This document shows positions 1-11,163 of a stretch of DNA of 64,000 bases, in pieces (position 1 is the first letter of the stretch; each line of letters opens with the position of its first letter). A program made the position numbers and the translations under genes. The stretch covers positions 1,506,793-1,570,792 of the forward strand of contig QANY01004038.1 in NCBI GenBank assembly GCA_003255025.1, read 5' to 3'. Source of the stretch: Datisca glomerata (taxonomy: Eukaryota > Streptophyta > Magnoliopsida > Cucurbitales > Datiscaceae). Under the pieces are notes generated by a model. It worked only from the letters and a program-made list of their open reading frames with translations. It was not told the DNA's origin and did not search any database.

Positions 1-504
1 TAACTTCTAATCGACTCAACCAATTCAGTTCGGTTTGGTCAACTTTTTCAATTTTTATGGTTTTACTTACACCCCTATCCTTATTATCTTTAACCAAATA
101 TCCCTATTTGAATTTGAAATCTAATTCAAAAAATTTAATTTTTGAACTTCATTACTACCCACATTCTCTCTCCCTCTTCCTCCATCGAAAAACCCTAGAT
201 AACAAAGAGGGAGAAGCTTATCTTCATCCTGTGATATATCATATTGATGGAAAAGGCTTAGAGTCAAGTGGTTTTGAATCAAGAACATGGGTAAGCTTCA
301 AGTTTTAGCCCCTTAGAAATAAAACTTTGTGTCTTTTGATTTGAATGGCCTTGAAGAAGAGATTAGGAAAACTTTAGGTTAAGAAAAATATGGTTTGTAA
401 CTATGCCATACTTAACTTAAATCCTTATTAAACTTAAAAGATGAGTTTTTATGTGCTTTGAAAATATTACGGCTGACTTAGTGTTTTTTTCCCGGTAAAT
501 TTAA
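1..504. other. Intergenic sequence at the window edge; no gene assigned
   Basis: AT-rich sequence. An 83-codon open frame at 57-308 has a CT-rich start and ends near ATGGGTAAGC, which resembles a plant 5' leader with a splice donor. It matches no family I recognise, and nothing downstream continues it. It could be the 5' leader of a broken transposon gene. I make no coding call. Confidence 0.3.
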
Positions 505-1220
505 AAGTACATTAATCGAGAGAATACTTACGCAATTACAATGGACATATCCTAGAAAAATAAGGATAGAAAATATTTTGATTGTAAAATTCTCCAATTT
601 TGTCTTAAAAAGAAACCCAATATTGAGGCATGGATCAATATGGAGTCCGACACCAACAGTAATAAAAATCCTAAAACTAGGGTTAATAATTATCAAATAA
701 TTGATAAAATCGATAAGAACAGTTTTTTTATCTTACAATTCCTCAAGATCAAAAACTAAACCCATCCAATCCAAAAAGATTTATTTTTCATTGGATGAGA
801 ATGAATGAAGAAATACTAAATCGTTCCATATCGATTATGGAACTTTGGTTCTTCTCAGAATTTGTGAGACTTTATAATGTATATAAGATTAAGCCGTGTA
901 TCATACCAATCAAATTACTTCTTTTAAATTGGAATGTAAACGAAACTTTTAGTGAAAATAAAAATATTATTGGAAAGAAAAAAAGAAATGTTTTTATAGC
1001 ATCGAATGAAAAAACTCTGGAATTAGAAGAAAATCAAAATCAAGGCGAAAAAGAATCCGCATCCCAAGAGGATCTTGAATCAGCTCCTTCAAACCACAAA
1101 ATATATGTTGAAAAAGATTATATGGGATCAGATATGAAAAAGCGTAGAAATAAAAAACACTACAAGAAAAATATGGAAGCGGAGCTTGATTTCTTCCTAA
1201 AAAGATATTTGCGTTTCCAG
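505..1220 (+). pseudogene. ycf1: Nuclear plastid-DNA insertion carrying a ycf1 (TIC214) fragment
   Basis: The plus strand reads as the C-terminal part of plastid Ycf1/TIC214, a subunit of the inner-envelope protein import complex. Recognisable stretches are [17 protein letters not shown] (about 612-665), [48 protein letters not shown], and AELDFFLKRYLRFQ near 1170-1219. The frame is not intact. There is an in-frame TAG at 553-555, and a single-base change in the T run at 723-729 shifts from the upstream frame to the frame that begins at the ATG at 795. Ycf1 homology stops at about 1218, where a BED-finger fragment begins on the other strand. Ycf1 is normally plastid-encoded and about 1,800 residues long, so this roughly 240-codon scrap among nuclear transposons is a NUPT, not a gene. 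The left boundary is approximate. Confidence 0.85.
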
Positions 1221-1338
1221 ATAATTGAGACTTTATTCTAGAAATCCCTCCAGCAAAATCTCTCTCACAGAATTTGCACTTGAAATGATTATTTGACTGA
1301 TCAGTGTAATCCCAAAACTTATCTTTTTTCCTCACCAT
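1218..1338 (-). pseudogene. hAT-type BED zinc-finger N-terminus, fragment
   Basis: Minus-strand reading from an ATG at 1338 gives MVRKKDKFWDYTDQ, then FKCKFCERDFAGG and SRIKSQLSG. This is the start of a plant hAT transposase-like BED zinc finger, a DNA-binding domain. The two cysteines of CKFC are present. The histidine usually found in SRIKSHL is glutamine here, so the metal site is probably damaged. The frame stops at the plastid insertion at about 1218, and I see no continuation on its far side. Both sequences share a short run resembling TTTCCAG at the junction, which suggests end-joining at microhomology. Confidence 0.6.
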
Positions 1339-2400
1339 GATAATCAAAATTAAGAAAATCTGAAATAGAACCAATAAAACCTATAAACAGGACATAATTT
1401 GAATTAACAGAAACTAAATTCAAAAAATCTAAATTAACAGCACAAGTTCAATTCAGTTTAGAGAAGTTCTGAATTAACATCACAAGTCCAATTCAGTTTA
1501 ATTTTCTACAATCAAATTCGATTCAGAGAAGTCAAACCACAACAGAATTTACCTATCATCTTAAAACCTTTGTGAAAAAACAGAATCAGTTAGGGAGGTC
1601 TTACTTGCAAGAAGAAATTACTATGACTAATTTTATCCAAGACCAAGACTATAAGATGTTATACATCAGAGATTGAATTATAATTTCTACAATCCAAACA
1701 ATAGAAAAAAAGTTTGCGCTTAATTAAGTTTACGGTGGAACTCAGACTATATTTGTAATCTTCCAGACTATATTTGTAATCCTCTAGCAGAATCAGACAT
1801 ATATAATTATAGATACAGGAGCAGAAGGAATAAATTACCTATAAATAGAATAGACCAGAGATCAGAGAGCGATGCTTCAACAATGGAGAATCATGAAGAA
1901 CAGAAGAACTTACCAGACCAAAGAGCGAGGCTTCAACAATGGAGAATCACGATTCACGAAGAATTAGAGCTTAAAATCAAAGAAGAGAACAGACCATAGA
2001 TAAGATATGAAGCAATTTGGGGATTATGGTTTTCTGAATCTAAATTCTAAAGAGACCAGAGATCGCGAAGAACTTACCAGACCAAAGAGAGGATAGAAAT
2101 CACGAAGAACATAAGAGAGAGGCTTCAACAATGGAGAATCAACAATGGAGAAGAGAGAGACCGAGAGAGGATGGAAATCGCTGGAATGGAAGCAAGAAGC
2201 AGGAGTCCTAAAAAACACGAAGAATGGGGATTTTGCCCATTTTAGTCATGTGTTTAATACGGGATCCGTATTAAACGTGTACTATACAGTTGAAGCCAAA
2301 AAACGCGTATTATTCAATATCTTTTAGTAAAAAATTGAAACGGCCAAAAAATGAAAAATGCCAAAAATACGCGTATTAACTAACTATGGTTCAGCATCAC
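1339..2400. repeat. Non-coding region with a dispersed 23-bp repeat
   Basis: A phrase close to GAGGCTTCAACAATGGAGA recurs near 1870, 1928 and 2120, embedded in GAAGAACTTACCAGACCAAAGAG-like text that also repeats (about 1905, 2070). It looks like a degenerate tandem block, perhaps the 5' untranslated region of the hAT-like gene whose BED finger begins at 1338. No convincing open frame is present. Confidence 0.4.
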
Positions 2401-3857
2401 CACAAAACTGGAAAGATTAAGCTTTTTCACAAAACTGGAATTTCAAATTCACACTATGGACTACAGGAACAAATTATTTTTTCAAAACTCAGATGTTAAT
2501 ATTTTATTTGAAAGTTTTACGGAGTATTCTTAAAATGTAGAGGTTATTACTGTAGAAAAAATCAGTAACAAAAGAGACCTGTGTAATTTTTAAGAATTTT
2601 TTAAATTCACTGGTTTATACACAAAAAGATAGACCGTTAACATTTAAGTTTAGGGTTATTATTATGTCAAAATCTAATAAGTTAAATTTCAAAATTTACT
2701 GTAGCATTTTGAGTATTTCCCAAATAAACATGTAAGCTTTCAAGATTTTTGGGCAAGTTATTGATATCAAACGTTTCTCCAAACTTTACTGCTTTACTAA
2801 AAAATAGTTTAATGCGTCGATGTAGTTTTCACGTTTTCCTGTCATTGTTGTTGTTTTGTGATGTTTTATTTATGTTACTATAGTTTACTATGTGATGACG
2901 TTGAAATATGAAAATCTAGATTTGAAGATAAGAAAGATTTATCGCATGATTACGTAACGATAAACACTTTGTGCCGTTAGAGTCACGTATCTACCAACTC
3001 TATTCTGTTTGCCTTATCCTTCAAGACATGTCTCTATTTATCTCATTTTTCAGGAGAGAGTCTGTGTTTACCTCATCCTTCGGGAGAGGGTATGTTTTAC
3101 ACCATCCTTCGGGAGAGGGTCTGTTTTATCTCATCCTTCAGGAGAAGGCCTGTATATATTATCTTGTTTGTCTTTTGGGAAGGCATTTTCACAACTGGTT
3201 CCAATTTCTTCAAGGTCCAGAGTGGTACTCGAGATGAATGGAACTTGTACATACCTCACAAGCTAACAGCTTACTGGTGGTAATCTCTTTTATGTTCTAG
3301 GTGTGATGACAAGCTCTAATGGAAGTTGGGTAACAAACTCTGTAAGAAAGATGAGAACGTTGTGAATGAATGATAAGTACTGCATGTGATACTCTCTAAG
3401 AAAGATCTAAAAGATTTGAAAGAATGTTATGTACAATATGTGATTTGCATTGTAGTTATGTTATGTATGTATGATTTTTTACTTACTGAGTATATTTTTA
3501 TGCTCCCTCTATTTTGTTCTAAAATTTTTAGATGCTGAGCATGCGTTCATTACAGATGAAGTTTAGAGTCTCTAGCAGAGGATAAGAGTCAATAACTTTT
3601 CTAGGAAAACATTTGGAGTTTATTTACTTTCTTTGAATTATGTCACTTTTATTTTAAACAGTTTTGTTGGATAATTAATGTCTTAGTTTTTAATCATTGT
3701 TAAACGATATTTCTAAATGATTTAAATTGAATAAAGTTATGTTTAAGATTTTGATTACACAGCTTAGTTTTACATAAAAAAATAATTATCTCGCTTCCCC
3801 GAGCTTTTGTTAAAAATAAGTAATAAAATATCTTAGTAAATTTTTTGGGTCGTTACA
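2401..3857 (-). mobile_element. Probable Gypsy-type LTR remnant (solo LTR)
   Basis: Plus-strand text ending GGGTCGTTACA at 3857 is the reverse complement of TGTAACGACCC, a start typical of plant Gypsy LTRs. The block also holds the ATCCTTCGGGAGAGGG minisatellite common in such LTRs. No coding domain flanks it, so a solo LTR is the simplest reading. The other end is not resolved and 2401 is a guess. A related LTR copy would settle the boundaries. Confidence 0.35.
3020..3160. repeat. Minisatellite, about 34-bp unit, about 4 copies
   Basis: The unit reads approximately CATCCTTCGGGAGAGGGT followed by CTGTTTTATCT. Copies are visible around 3015, 3049, 3078, 3105 and 3137, with small substitutions. 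It lies inside the putative LTR. Confidence 0.7.
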
Positions 3858-3939
3858 ATTAAACGAATCCAAAAATTTTAATTTTGGAGTTGTAAATTTC
3901 TTAGTAAGTTCTTTCTGTACGTTCTAAAACAATATTATT

Positions 3940-4215
3940 GTTTTGTCACATGTTGAGGTACGGCAATGACTCTATTTTCATTGCTTTATGTGATGTGTAG
4001 AGACAAAACATATATTGTTGCAAGATGTGGTGTATGGTTACACATTTTCTTCCATCGTTAGAAGTCACATATGGCGACGAAGCCAATTTTGTCACTTAGG
4101 TTATATATGGAAAAAAAAAATCCATTGTAGTGTATGGCAATGAAACTACTTGCATCGCTAGAAGTCATATATGGCTACGAATTGTACTTTTTCGATATAT
4201 GTTTTATATGACAAC
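3940..4215. repeat. Subterminal-type repeats of a CACTA element
   Basis: Short degenerate motifs recur: GCAATGA, GTCACATATGGCGACGAA, CATCGCTAGAAGTCATATATGGCTACGAA. The same vocabulary (CATATGTAGCCACGAAT, ATCGCTATATCTTGACC) fills 18360-19150. Arrays of this kind are typical of CACTA subterminal regions. With the Transposase_24-like reading at 4530-4740, they suggest one end of a CACTA element here. No clear CACTA terminus was found. Confidence 0.4.
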
Positions 4216-4529
4216 AATATTTAATGAGGATTTCAGTATGGTACTGAAATGCTTAGTTTGGCTGCAAATGGTTTCCCACCACTAAATATAACAATCAACA
4301 ACAAAAGTATTATCATTGCCACATCCATCAACAGTGACTAAAAAATACAATCACAAATTAAAAACTAATTTAAAGAATTAGAAAGTTGAAAAATAATGCA
4401 CAATGATATCTTATAGTTAAAAATTATAAATAACAAAAAAGTGATAACATAATAGTTTAAGCTCGTAATGTTTAACAAAATAACACAACTAAATTGATAT
4501 CCTTAGAAAACTGACTAAACTGCCTAGCA

Positions 4530-4740
4530 ATCAATTCCTCAAGGCGACCTAGTCGCTGATCTTGATCATTAATTGTTAGTGTTGTTTGATCTCGTGCAGT
4601 TCTCTATTACCAGCAATAGTTACAACTTAGGAAGAGGACTAATATGAGCCATATCCTAAACCTCGTTTGTTTCTGCCCTTAGCTCGCCTGAGCACTTTCT
4701 CATAAATCTCGGTATCAGTAGGTGATTGTGATCCCACCTC
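4530..4740 (-). pseudogene. CACTA-associated Transposase_24-like fragment (C-terminal part)
   Basis: The minus strand reads GSQSPTDTEIYEKVLRRAKG, then RNKRGLGYGS, the conserved C-terminal signature of plant Transposase_24 (Ptta/En/Spm) proteins encoded by CACTA elements. Downstream residues are interrupted by stops. The N-terminal half of such a protein is readable on the same strand at 17100-17290, beyond the Athila element. The two pieces are therefore probably one ORF split by that insertion. Confidence 0.55.
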
Positions 4741-5541
4741 GACTTATTGATATTGTATCTCAATCATTCGTTCCTATATATATTCAATGTAACCTTACTT
4801 TTTTTTTGTCAAAAGGTAAATGTATTAACCAAAAAGATTACACTTACACAATGGGCATGCTCCAATTATACAAGATGCACTATAGTGCTAAGGCTCAAAG
4901 CTAGATAGACAATATAAGCACACTATATTACAAAACTAGGAGCACCTAATAACAAGTTACACCGCTAGAGAGATATAGCACATAAATCAAAAAGGAAAAT
5001 CACATACATAACCAAATCAAGGAAAATTACCCTAGCCACAACATACCACAATAGCAACCATCAAACCAACATAGTCCATCACCTAGTTTAACACCTCAAA
5101 CGGTCATCAAGGTGCACTAAAACACACAAACATGCTAACCTATACACACAGAAGCAAGGTAATCACAGAACCAACAACCGAGGAAAGGCTAACCCCGTTT
5201 CTCATCGGAGCACCTTGAGATTGTTCCAAAACATGACCCAAACGCCTTAATAAGTACAAACACTGGACCTAATCCTCAAACAACCTAAATAAAAACCCAT
5301 GAACAAGAGTCCTCAGCTAGGTGAAGACGATCGATATTAGACTCGTTGAGAGGAATGATAGGATGATCGTGTGATAGTGGGAGGCAATGTCGTTGAGCTA
5401 CCGTGGAACATAACTTCAAACCTCTAGAAGTGGTCACCTAAGAAGAAAGGAAGAGACCAACCCTGAGCTCAATGTCCGGCTCAACGGAGAGCAAATCAAG
5501 ACTCTTCTACGGCTAAGGTTAGTTTGGGGGAGAAGATGTAT
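4741..5541. other. Unassigned, no gene seen
   Basis: Contains a run of nine T followed by GTCAAAAGGTAAATG (from about 4800), which resembles the reverse complement of a poly-A retroelement tail. The rest is unstructured and has no coding frame I recognise. Confidence 0.3.
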
Positions 5542-6930
5542 TGTGATGTGTATACGCAAGTGCACACGTCATTACACAAGTAATAAAGTGATAAGTGAGT
5601 GTCGATCTCCACAGGGACTAATGAGAAATAAACTATAAAGTAGATCAAATTAAATCTAATTAAAACAGAGTAACAACAATGATTGATTTCAAATGACTGA
5701 AAATTAAAGTTGAAATGATAATGCTAGTAAAATGGCTTAGAGTGACACTGCAGAATATAAGATTAATTTTTGTACTAATGGAGTATTCAAGGTAAAGAGA
5801 GCTAGCATGGTTAAATCCTCTATCCACTAATATTTCTGGTCAAATATGTTCATGTTGCTACAACATTTCAATAGCATTAATCTCAATTCATAAGCACAAT
5901 AGATTTCCATCTTTGCGATCTTTAACTCTAAGCTTAATTGACTTATTCCTAAGTCTAGTTCATATTAGAGTTGTCTCTCATTAGTTCTAGTCGATTGGTT
6001 TTCAAGTAGAGCATATATCCATATAGTACTACTCACTAAATACTTAGTTTTATAGGATTTAAGTACTCAATTAAATTAAATCTTTCTGAAATTTAATCTA
6101 ACTTGCATTTTACTAAAGATGGAAAGTGAATAATAAAATATGAACGTTAAGCACCCTTGAATGAAATGCTAAAACGAAATGATCAACAAAAAACTTAAAG
6201 GTTTTTGTTACCCGTACTAGCTTAACGGTTTTAGCTCATAATGAGATTTTGAAAAGATTCAAAAACAACCATTTTCATAGTTATTTTGCAGAAAATGAAC
6301 TAAAATGCAGAAATACAGTAAGCAAACTAAAGCTAAGAAAGAAGAAAGAGAGAAGGGAATAAACAAATATCCTCTTCTTTGTCTTCTTCCTCAATGCTTT
6401 CCTTCTTTTTCTATCTTTCTCCTTGTGTCCTTTCTCTGCGGAACGTCTCCTTATTTTTGGCAGGAATGTCAGCTCCTCCTCTCAAAATGGATGTACTTTA
6501 TATTTAAAGAGTCTTAGAAATAGGGCTTCATTCTCCTAGGAACAACATGTGTCAAGCAGCCACAAGGCGGGGACCATAAAAAAGGCACTGATGCCAAGTT
6601 GATAACTAACCCTGAGCGCAAGGGCATCTTCTCTCTTTTAGCGCCAAAATCCTTCTGCCAAGTGTGAATGATCATTATCATTGCAGCAATAGAATCAGCT
6701 GCAGCACTTTTCCAGCCACCAAGCTTCCAAGGCCACATGCAGAGGAGCACAATATTATGCATAAAACTACTTAAAAGCCATTGAAAAATCTAGCTAGATA
6801 CCAAAACCAAACGAAAAGCTAAACTAAAAGAAATGATAGACTAAGCAATAAAGTGTTACAACACTCTCAGATAAGTAATACTTAAGACTTAAAAACGCAA
6901 GGATAACTTTAAAATCTTAGAGTTATCACA
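5542..6930 (-). mobile_element. 3' LTR of an Athila-like Gypsy retrotransposon
   Basis: Long direct repeat of 14852-16278. Shared landmarks are TGTGATGTGTATAC at the left end, AATAAAGTGATAAGTGAGTG, TCGATCTCCAC, GGACTAATGAGAAATAA, and CTTAGAGTTATC at the right end. Plus-strand termini are TGTGATG...TATCACA, so on the coding (minus) strand the LTR runs TG...CA. It is directly followed by the polypurine tract at 6931. The LTR is 1,389 bp. The left-hand flank TGTAT is not matched beyond the other LTR, so no target duplication remains. Confidence 0.85.
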
Positions 6931-6944
6931 CCCCCAAACTTAAG
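6931..6944 (-). other. Polypurine tract of the Athila-like element
   Basis: Minus strand CTTAAGTTTGGGGG abuts the 3' LTR, which begins TGTGATAACTC. This position and sequence are typical of plus-strand priming in Athila-clade elements. Confidence 0.75.
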
Positions 6945-8442
6945 ACATACTCGTCCTAGAGTGATAATAACCAACAAAAAACAACTCTTGAAAGAAGTAC
7001 CCCAAAACTCTACCACCCCTAAACTTTATCCAATTTTTTTCCATGCAAGCAAGAAATCTAAGCCTAATAACCAATTTTCTCAACACTTTAGTGCACAGAT
7101 GAACAAAGCAACTTAATTATCATTCTCAAACTTACTGAATTGAGATGCTATCCTAATTCCATTCAATGTGTGTGTGCTAGAAGCTAGAGCAGCTCATTCA
7201 GATTGCTTAAGATATGTTTAACCAAGATCATAGACTTAACATGTGCACTCTACCTAGGCAACCTATCTCAAAAGAAAATAGTACGCAATAAGAAGATTGC
7301 AAAGCAAAGGGGATAAACAATTACATGAAGAACAAAAGGGAATCATGAACACTGAGCTGCATACTTTTTATTTTATTGGCTTATTTTTCTCTTTTCTTTT
7401 CCTAATATAAGATTAGAATACCTCTTACATCATACTACCTTTTTATGTGAATAATCAACACTTGTGGTGAAGATACCCGGTTACTCAACAATAAAACAAG
7501 TAAAGCTGCTACCTCTTCAATATGCTACTTCTTTTAATAATGCTATAGCAAGCTCATATCTTTGGTGATGAAGGCACCCGGTTAATGAGCAGCCTAAGAT
7601 ATAGGAGATTTCTAATCTCTTTTATTCATGAAAATTTTTCTTTGAAGTCAAACAAGGCAGTAAGATTACATACAAAACAATTCTAATAAAGATCCCCCAA
7701 AACTTGAATCTATGATGGACATCTAAAACACTGCTTACAAGATGCTTTAGGAATCCAACTAGAGTAATAAGCCTTACTCAAATTTAAAGCATCCAAAACT
7801 TCCCAAAAATAGCTAACTCCACTTCTAGTTGCAAAGGGAAAGGGAACTAGTCTAAACACTCTAAAATTCAACATGATTTGAGACTAATTAAAGTTTTATC
7901 CATCTTTATTTTCTTTTTTATATGCTTTTACTTTTTATTAATTGAGCAGACAGAAAACAAGCTTAAATTAAGAACTCACAAGGGAAAATAGAATTATTAC
8001 TGACTCCTTACTCTTCTTTGCTGCAAAATCATTACTGGCTCCTTACTCTTAAATTAAGAACTCACAAGGGAAAACAAAATTACTGCGGTAAATCTTGCTA
8101 TAGCACTAAGACTAATAGCACCATGACTTATAAGCTTTTCCTTAGAATATACAGCAAAGCATGCAACAAAAGCAACCTTTCATGTGTTACTAATTGAATG
8201 TGAGTAGTGGACATGGTGTAAGTATGAATGAAGTGATACTAGAATTTCACCCTAGGTTTTAGAGCAGCCTAATATAAGTCCTACTTCCTTCAGAAGACAT
8301 GCTATGCCACTTAGTGCCAGAAATAGTTAATTCTTTCAAAATTTCATTTAGCTTAGCCTCATTGATCTCGTCTACCAAAAAATAATACTCATCATCTACA
8401 TCATCTAGGTCAAAATAGAATTTATTGCCTCAGATATAAAAG
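6945..8442 (-). other. Long 3' untranslated region of the Athila-like element
   Basis: No open frame of note. The phrase GAAGATACCCGGTTACTCAA (about 7470) recurs as GAAGGCACCCGGTTAATGAG (about 7570). A short duplication, TTACTGACTCCTTACTCTT and TTACTGGCTCCTTACTCTT, lies at about 7997 and 8032. Athila elements often have a long region between pol and the 3' LTR, sometimes env-like. I see no env-like protein here. Confidence 0.5.
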
Positions 8443-9119
8443 CAACGAGTGTACCTCTTAAGACCTGATCTGGCCTATGTAGTAAGTCTACTTAGTACAT
8501 TCATGGAAAAACCTAGCAAAGAATATTGGGAGGCTGTTAGATGGGTCTTGAGATATCTAAGCGGAACTCCCAAACAAGATTTCGTGTTGGAAAAGGAAAA
8601 CAGAGAAGGTGAAATCATTCAAGGCTATGTTGACTCTGATTTTACAGGAGACCTAGACAAGAGAAGGTCTTTGACAGGGTATGCGTTTATAATTTTTGGT
8701 TGCACTGTAAGCTGGAAAGCTACACTTCAACCAATGGTGAGATTATCTATAACAAAAGTTGAGTATATTGCAGCAACTGAGGCTATTAAGGAAGCTTTAC
8801 GATTAAAAGGGATTGCTGAGAAACTAGGCATAAAACAAAACAGTATAAGAGTATATTGTGATAATTAAAGTGCAATCCACTTGACAAAGAACCAAATGCC
8901 CAAGAGAGAACTAAACATATAGCTATAAAAATGGATTTTATAAGGGAGGTGATTTCAGCAGGAAAGGTAGATGTGGTAAAGATTCACACTGATGATAACC
9001 CTGCTGACATTATCTCAAAGTATGTCACATCTGTCAAGTTTGAGCACTACGTAAACTTGATAAATGTGAACACTTTCAGACTAATGTTTGAAGCACAGCT
9101 GGAGAATTCTAGGGTTTAG
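8443..9119 (+). pseudogene. Copia polyprotein fragment: end of RT and RNase H
   Basis: The plus strand reads LLRPDLAYVVSLLSTFM, YWEAVRWVLRYLSGT, GYVDSDFTGDLDKRRSLTG and VEYIAATEAIKEALRLKG. This is the reverse-transcriptase tail and RNase H-like domain of a Ty1/Copia element. A stop at 8866-8868 follows VYCDN. The frame then resumes at about 8931 with MDFIREVISAGKVDVVKIHT, DDNPADIISK and VNLINV, the usual C-terminal end of Copia pol. Codons before 8443 show no Copia homology, so the piece is 5'-truncated. It lies opposite in orientation to the surrounding Athila element and must be a later, partial insertion. Confidence 0.85.
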
Positions 9120-10042
9120 GAGGTCCTAACTGAAGCTTGATCCAAGGTGGACACTTTGTAAAGCTGTGTATCAACTTAATGAAACATCTGTTTGCCACGG
9201 TTTAGAATATTTGCATAGAACTCTCTTACTAAGGGAACCACAATGGTGTTAGATTGAACATATAATCTCTCCAAGCCTCTTTGCCTGATTATCGATGGAA
9301 TTTCCTTTGGAAGGCCCATGGAGGGGTTGAGCTTTATCATAAACCCCATTTCTTCATGAATTTTTTTTCATGCAAATCCCTCTTCGTACCTCTTTTTAGC
9401 CTCTACATTTATGAATTTTTCCATGGTTACAAACTTTTTGGGTTGATCTTTTGATTTCATTTTGCTCATTTGTGAAACAAAGATAGGCTTTGGTGGGAAA
9501 CATAATGGGGTTTGAAGGGATTGCGTGTGGGAACTGGCAATGGGCTTTTAAATTTAAAGCCTACGAAATCTCTCCCTGTTACACCACGTGTTGACCTCCA
9601 CCCTAATTCAGCAAAATTTTTGAAATCAAAGCTACTTTAAGGAGGAAATATGAAATTTTGTGAATTTGCAGTGATTCGCTGATTTGAGCGTGAATATTGG
9701 AGTGCATTTTGGCTGAGCTGACACTAAGCTTGTTATAGCTTTCCTTTTTAAGCGTTGCGGCAATTAGCAACCAAGGACGCTTCTCTCTCCTTGCCATCTG
9801 TCTTCTCGATGGTCCCCTCCTATTGTACCTCACTACAAAACAAGTCATACCAGATCTCCTTAGTTAAGATATTGAAATTAAATGGATATATTTGATGAAG
9901 ATATTTTATTGAATGAGGAATATTCTCCAATCATGATGAAAATAAAGAGATACAAGAGAAATATTCTTGCGTAGCGTGAGATTTTCTAGTCTACTTTAAA
10001 ACAAAGACAAATAATAACAAAATAAAATTTACTAAAATGAAA
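9120..10042. other. Copia 3' end and unassigned filler
   Basis: CCAAGGTGGACACTTTGTAAAG at 9141-9162 resembles the purine tract and LTR start that follow Copia pol. LTR sequence of that element may therefore begin near 9156, but no second copy is in the window to confirm it. The remainder up to the Athila integrase has no recognised content. Confidence 0.35.
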
Positions 10043-10915
10043 TTAAATTTTTTTGGGCTGCCTCCCATTAGCTCTTATTTTTAAGCATTCAGACTGAATT
10101 GGGCTTGCTCTCCATGGATCACTAAGTTGGGTTGAAGACTTCATTTTATCCACCTCACTACCCCAATAGTGCTTCACCCTCTGCCCATTAACTTTAAACT
10201 CTCTTCCAGTCATTTCATCTAACAGGTCCATGACCCATAAAGAAAAACCTTGATTAATATAGACGGACCAAGCCATCTTGATTTTAACTTTCTAGAAAAA
10301 AATTTAAGAGTTGAGTTAAATAGTAGGACTTGGTTCCCTGGTTTCAACTCCCAATCCACAATCGTATCGTCACGCCACTTCTTGGTTTTTTCAAAGCCTT
10401 GCACTTTCATATGAAAATAGCTTGAATTCATCCAGGTCATTCAGTTCCAATGCTCTATTTTCTCCTGTTGCTTGCAAGTCTAGATTCAGCTTTTGAATAG
10501 CCCAAAAAGCTTTGTGCCGTAGACGAACCTATATGGGGACATTCCCATAGGAGCCAGTCCTATAAGCCCATAATGCATCATCAAATCTTATGACCAATCC
10601 TTTATGCTTTGGTTTACAACTTTCTCCAAGATTTTTCTTTATTTCTCTAATGGAAAACTCCACTTACCTACATATTTATAGGTGACATGTTGTAGCAACC
10701 TTGTGATTCACCCCATATTTAGCCAAGAGCCCTTCAAATAATCTATTGTAAAAATGTGTACATTCATAACTTATTATGGCTATAGGAGTCCCAAATCTTG
10801 TGAAAATGTTCTTTTGGATAAAGTTTACCACTGCCTTTACATCGTTTGGAGCTTCAATCCATTTGGAGATATCATCCACAACCATCAGGATGTACAAGTT
10901 CTTATATTTGATCTC
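10043..10915 (-). pseudogene. Athila-like integrase, internally deleted
   Basis: Minus strand. The catalytic core reads YILMVVDDISKWIEAP, FIQKNIFTRFGTPIAII and EGLLAKYGVNHKVAT (10680-10880). The C-terminal region reads KPGNQVLLFNSTLKFF, LKSRWLGPS (10310-10400), and TGREFKVNGQRVKHY (10140-10225). The second catalytic aspartate, normally in ISDGGTHF, is tyrosine (ISYECTHF). The segment between the RNase H end ([12 protein letters not shown]) and the core is missing, including the zinc-binding HHCC domain, so the two domains are fused in frame. At least two frameshifts separate core and C-terminus. The protein cannot be active. Confidence 0.85.
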
Positions 10916-11110
10916 TAGGTCAAATTCTTCCAGGAACAAGATCCACCTATGAGCTTAGGCTTTGCATCTTTTTTACAAATCAAATATTTGATGGTAGAAT
11001 GGTCAGTGAAAACAATCACTTTAGTGCCTATAAGATATGCTCTAAATTTCTCAAAGGCAAAAACAATAGCTAGCAACTCTTTCTCAGTGGTGGTATAATT
11101 CAATTGTGCA
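10916..11110 (-). pseudogene. Athila-like RNase H fragment
   Basis: Minus strand reads [33 protein letters not shown] and [16 protein letters not shown], matching Ty3/Gypsy RNase H after the reverse transcriptase. The TTTEKELLA and FTDH landmarks are intact. A frameshift leads into [11 protein letters not shown], where the integrase deletion begins. Confidence 0.85.
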
Positions 11111-11163
11111 TCAGCTAGTGTCTTACTAGCATAATAGATAGAATGAAAATTTTTATATTTTCT

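Noticed and set aside
57..308. 83-codon frame at the window start
   Set aside because: Low-complexity N-terminus with no family resemblance; more likely a leader-like sequence.
795..1241. 149-codon open frame that could be called a nuclear gene
   Set aside because: The protein is recognisable plastid Ycf1, truncated at both ends and frameshifted just upstream, so it is a plastid DNA insertion.
9832..9850. CACTACAAAACAAG as another CACTA end
   Set aside because: No subterminal repeats, partner end or 3-bp duplication nearby; could be chance.
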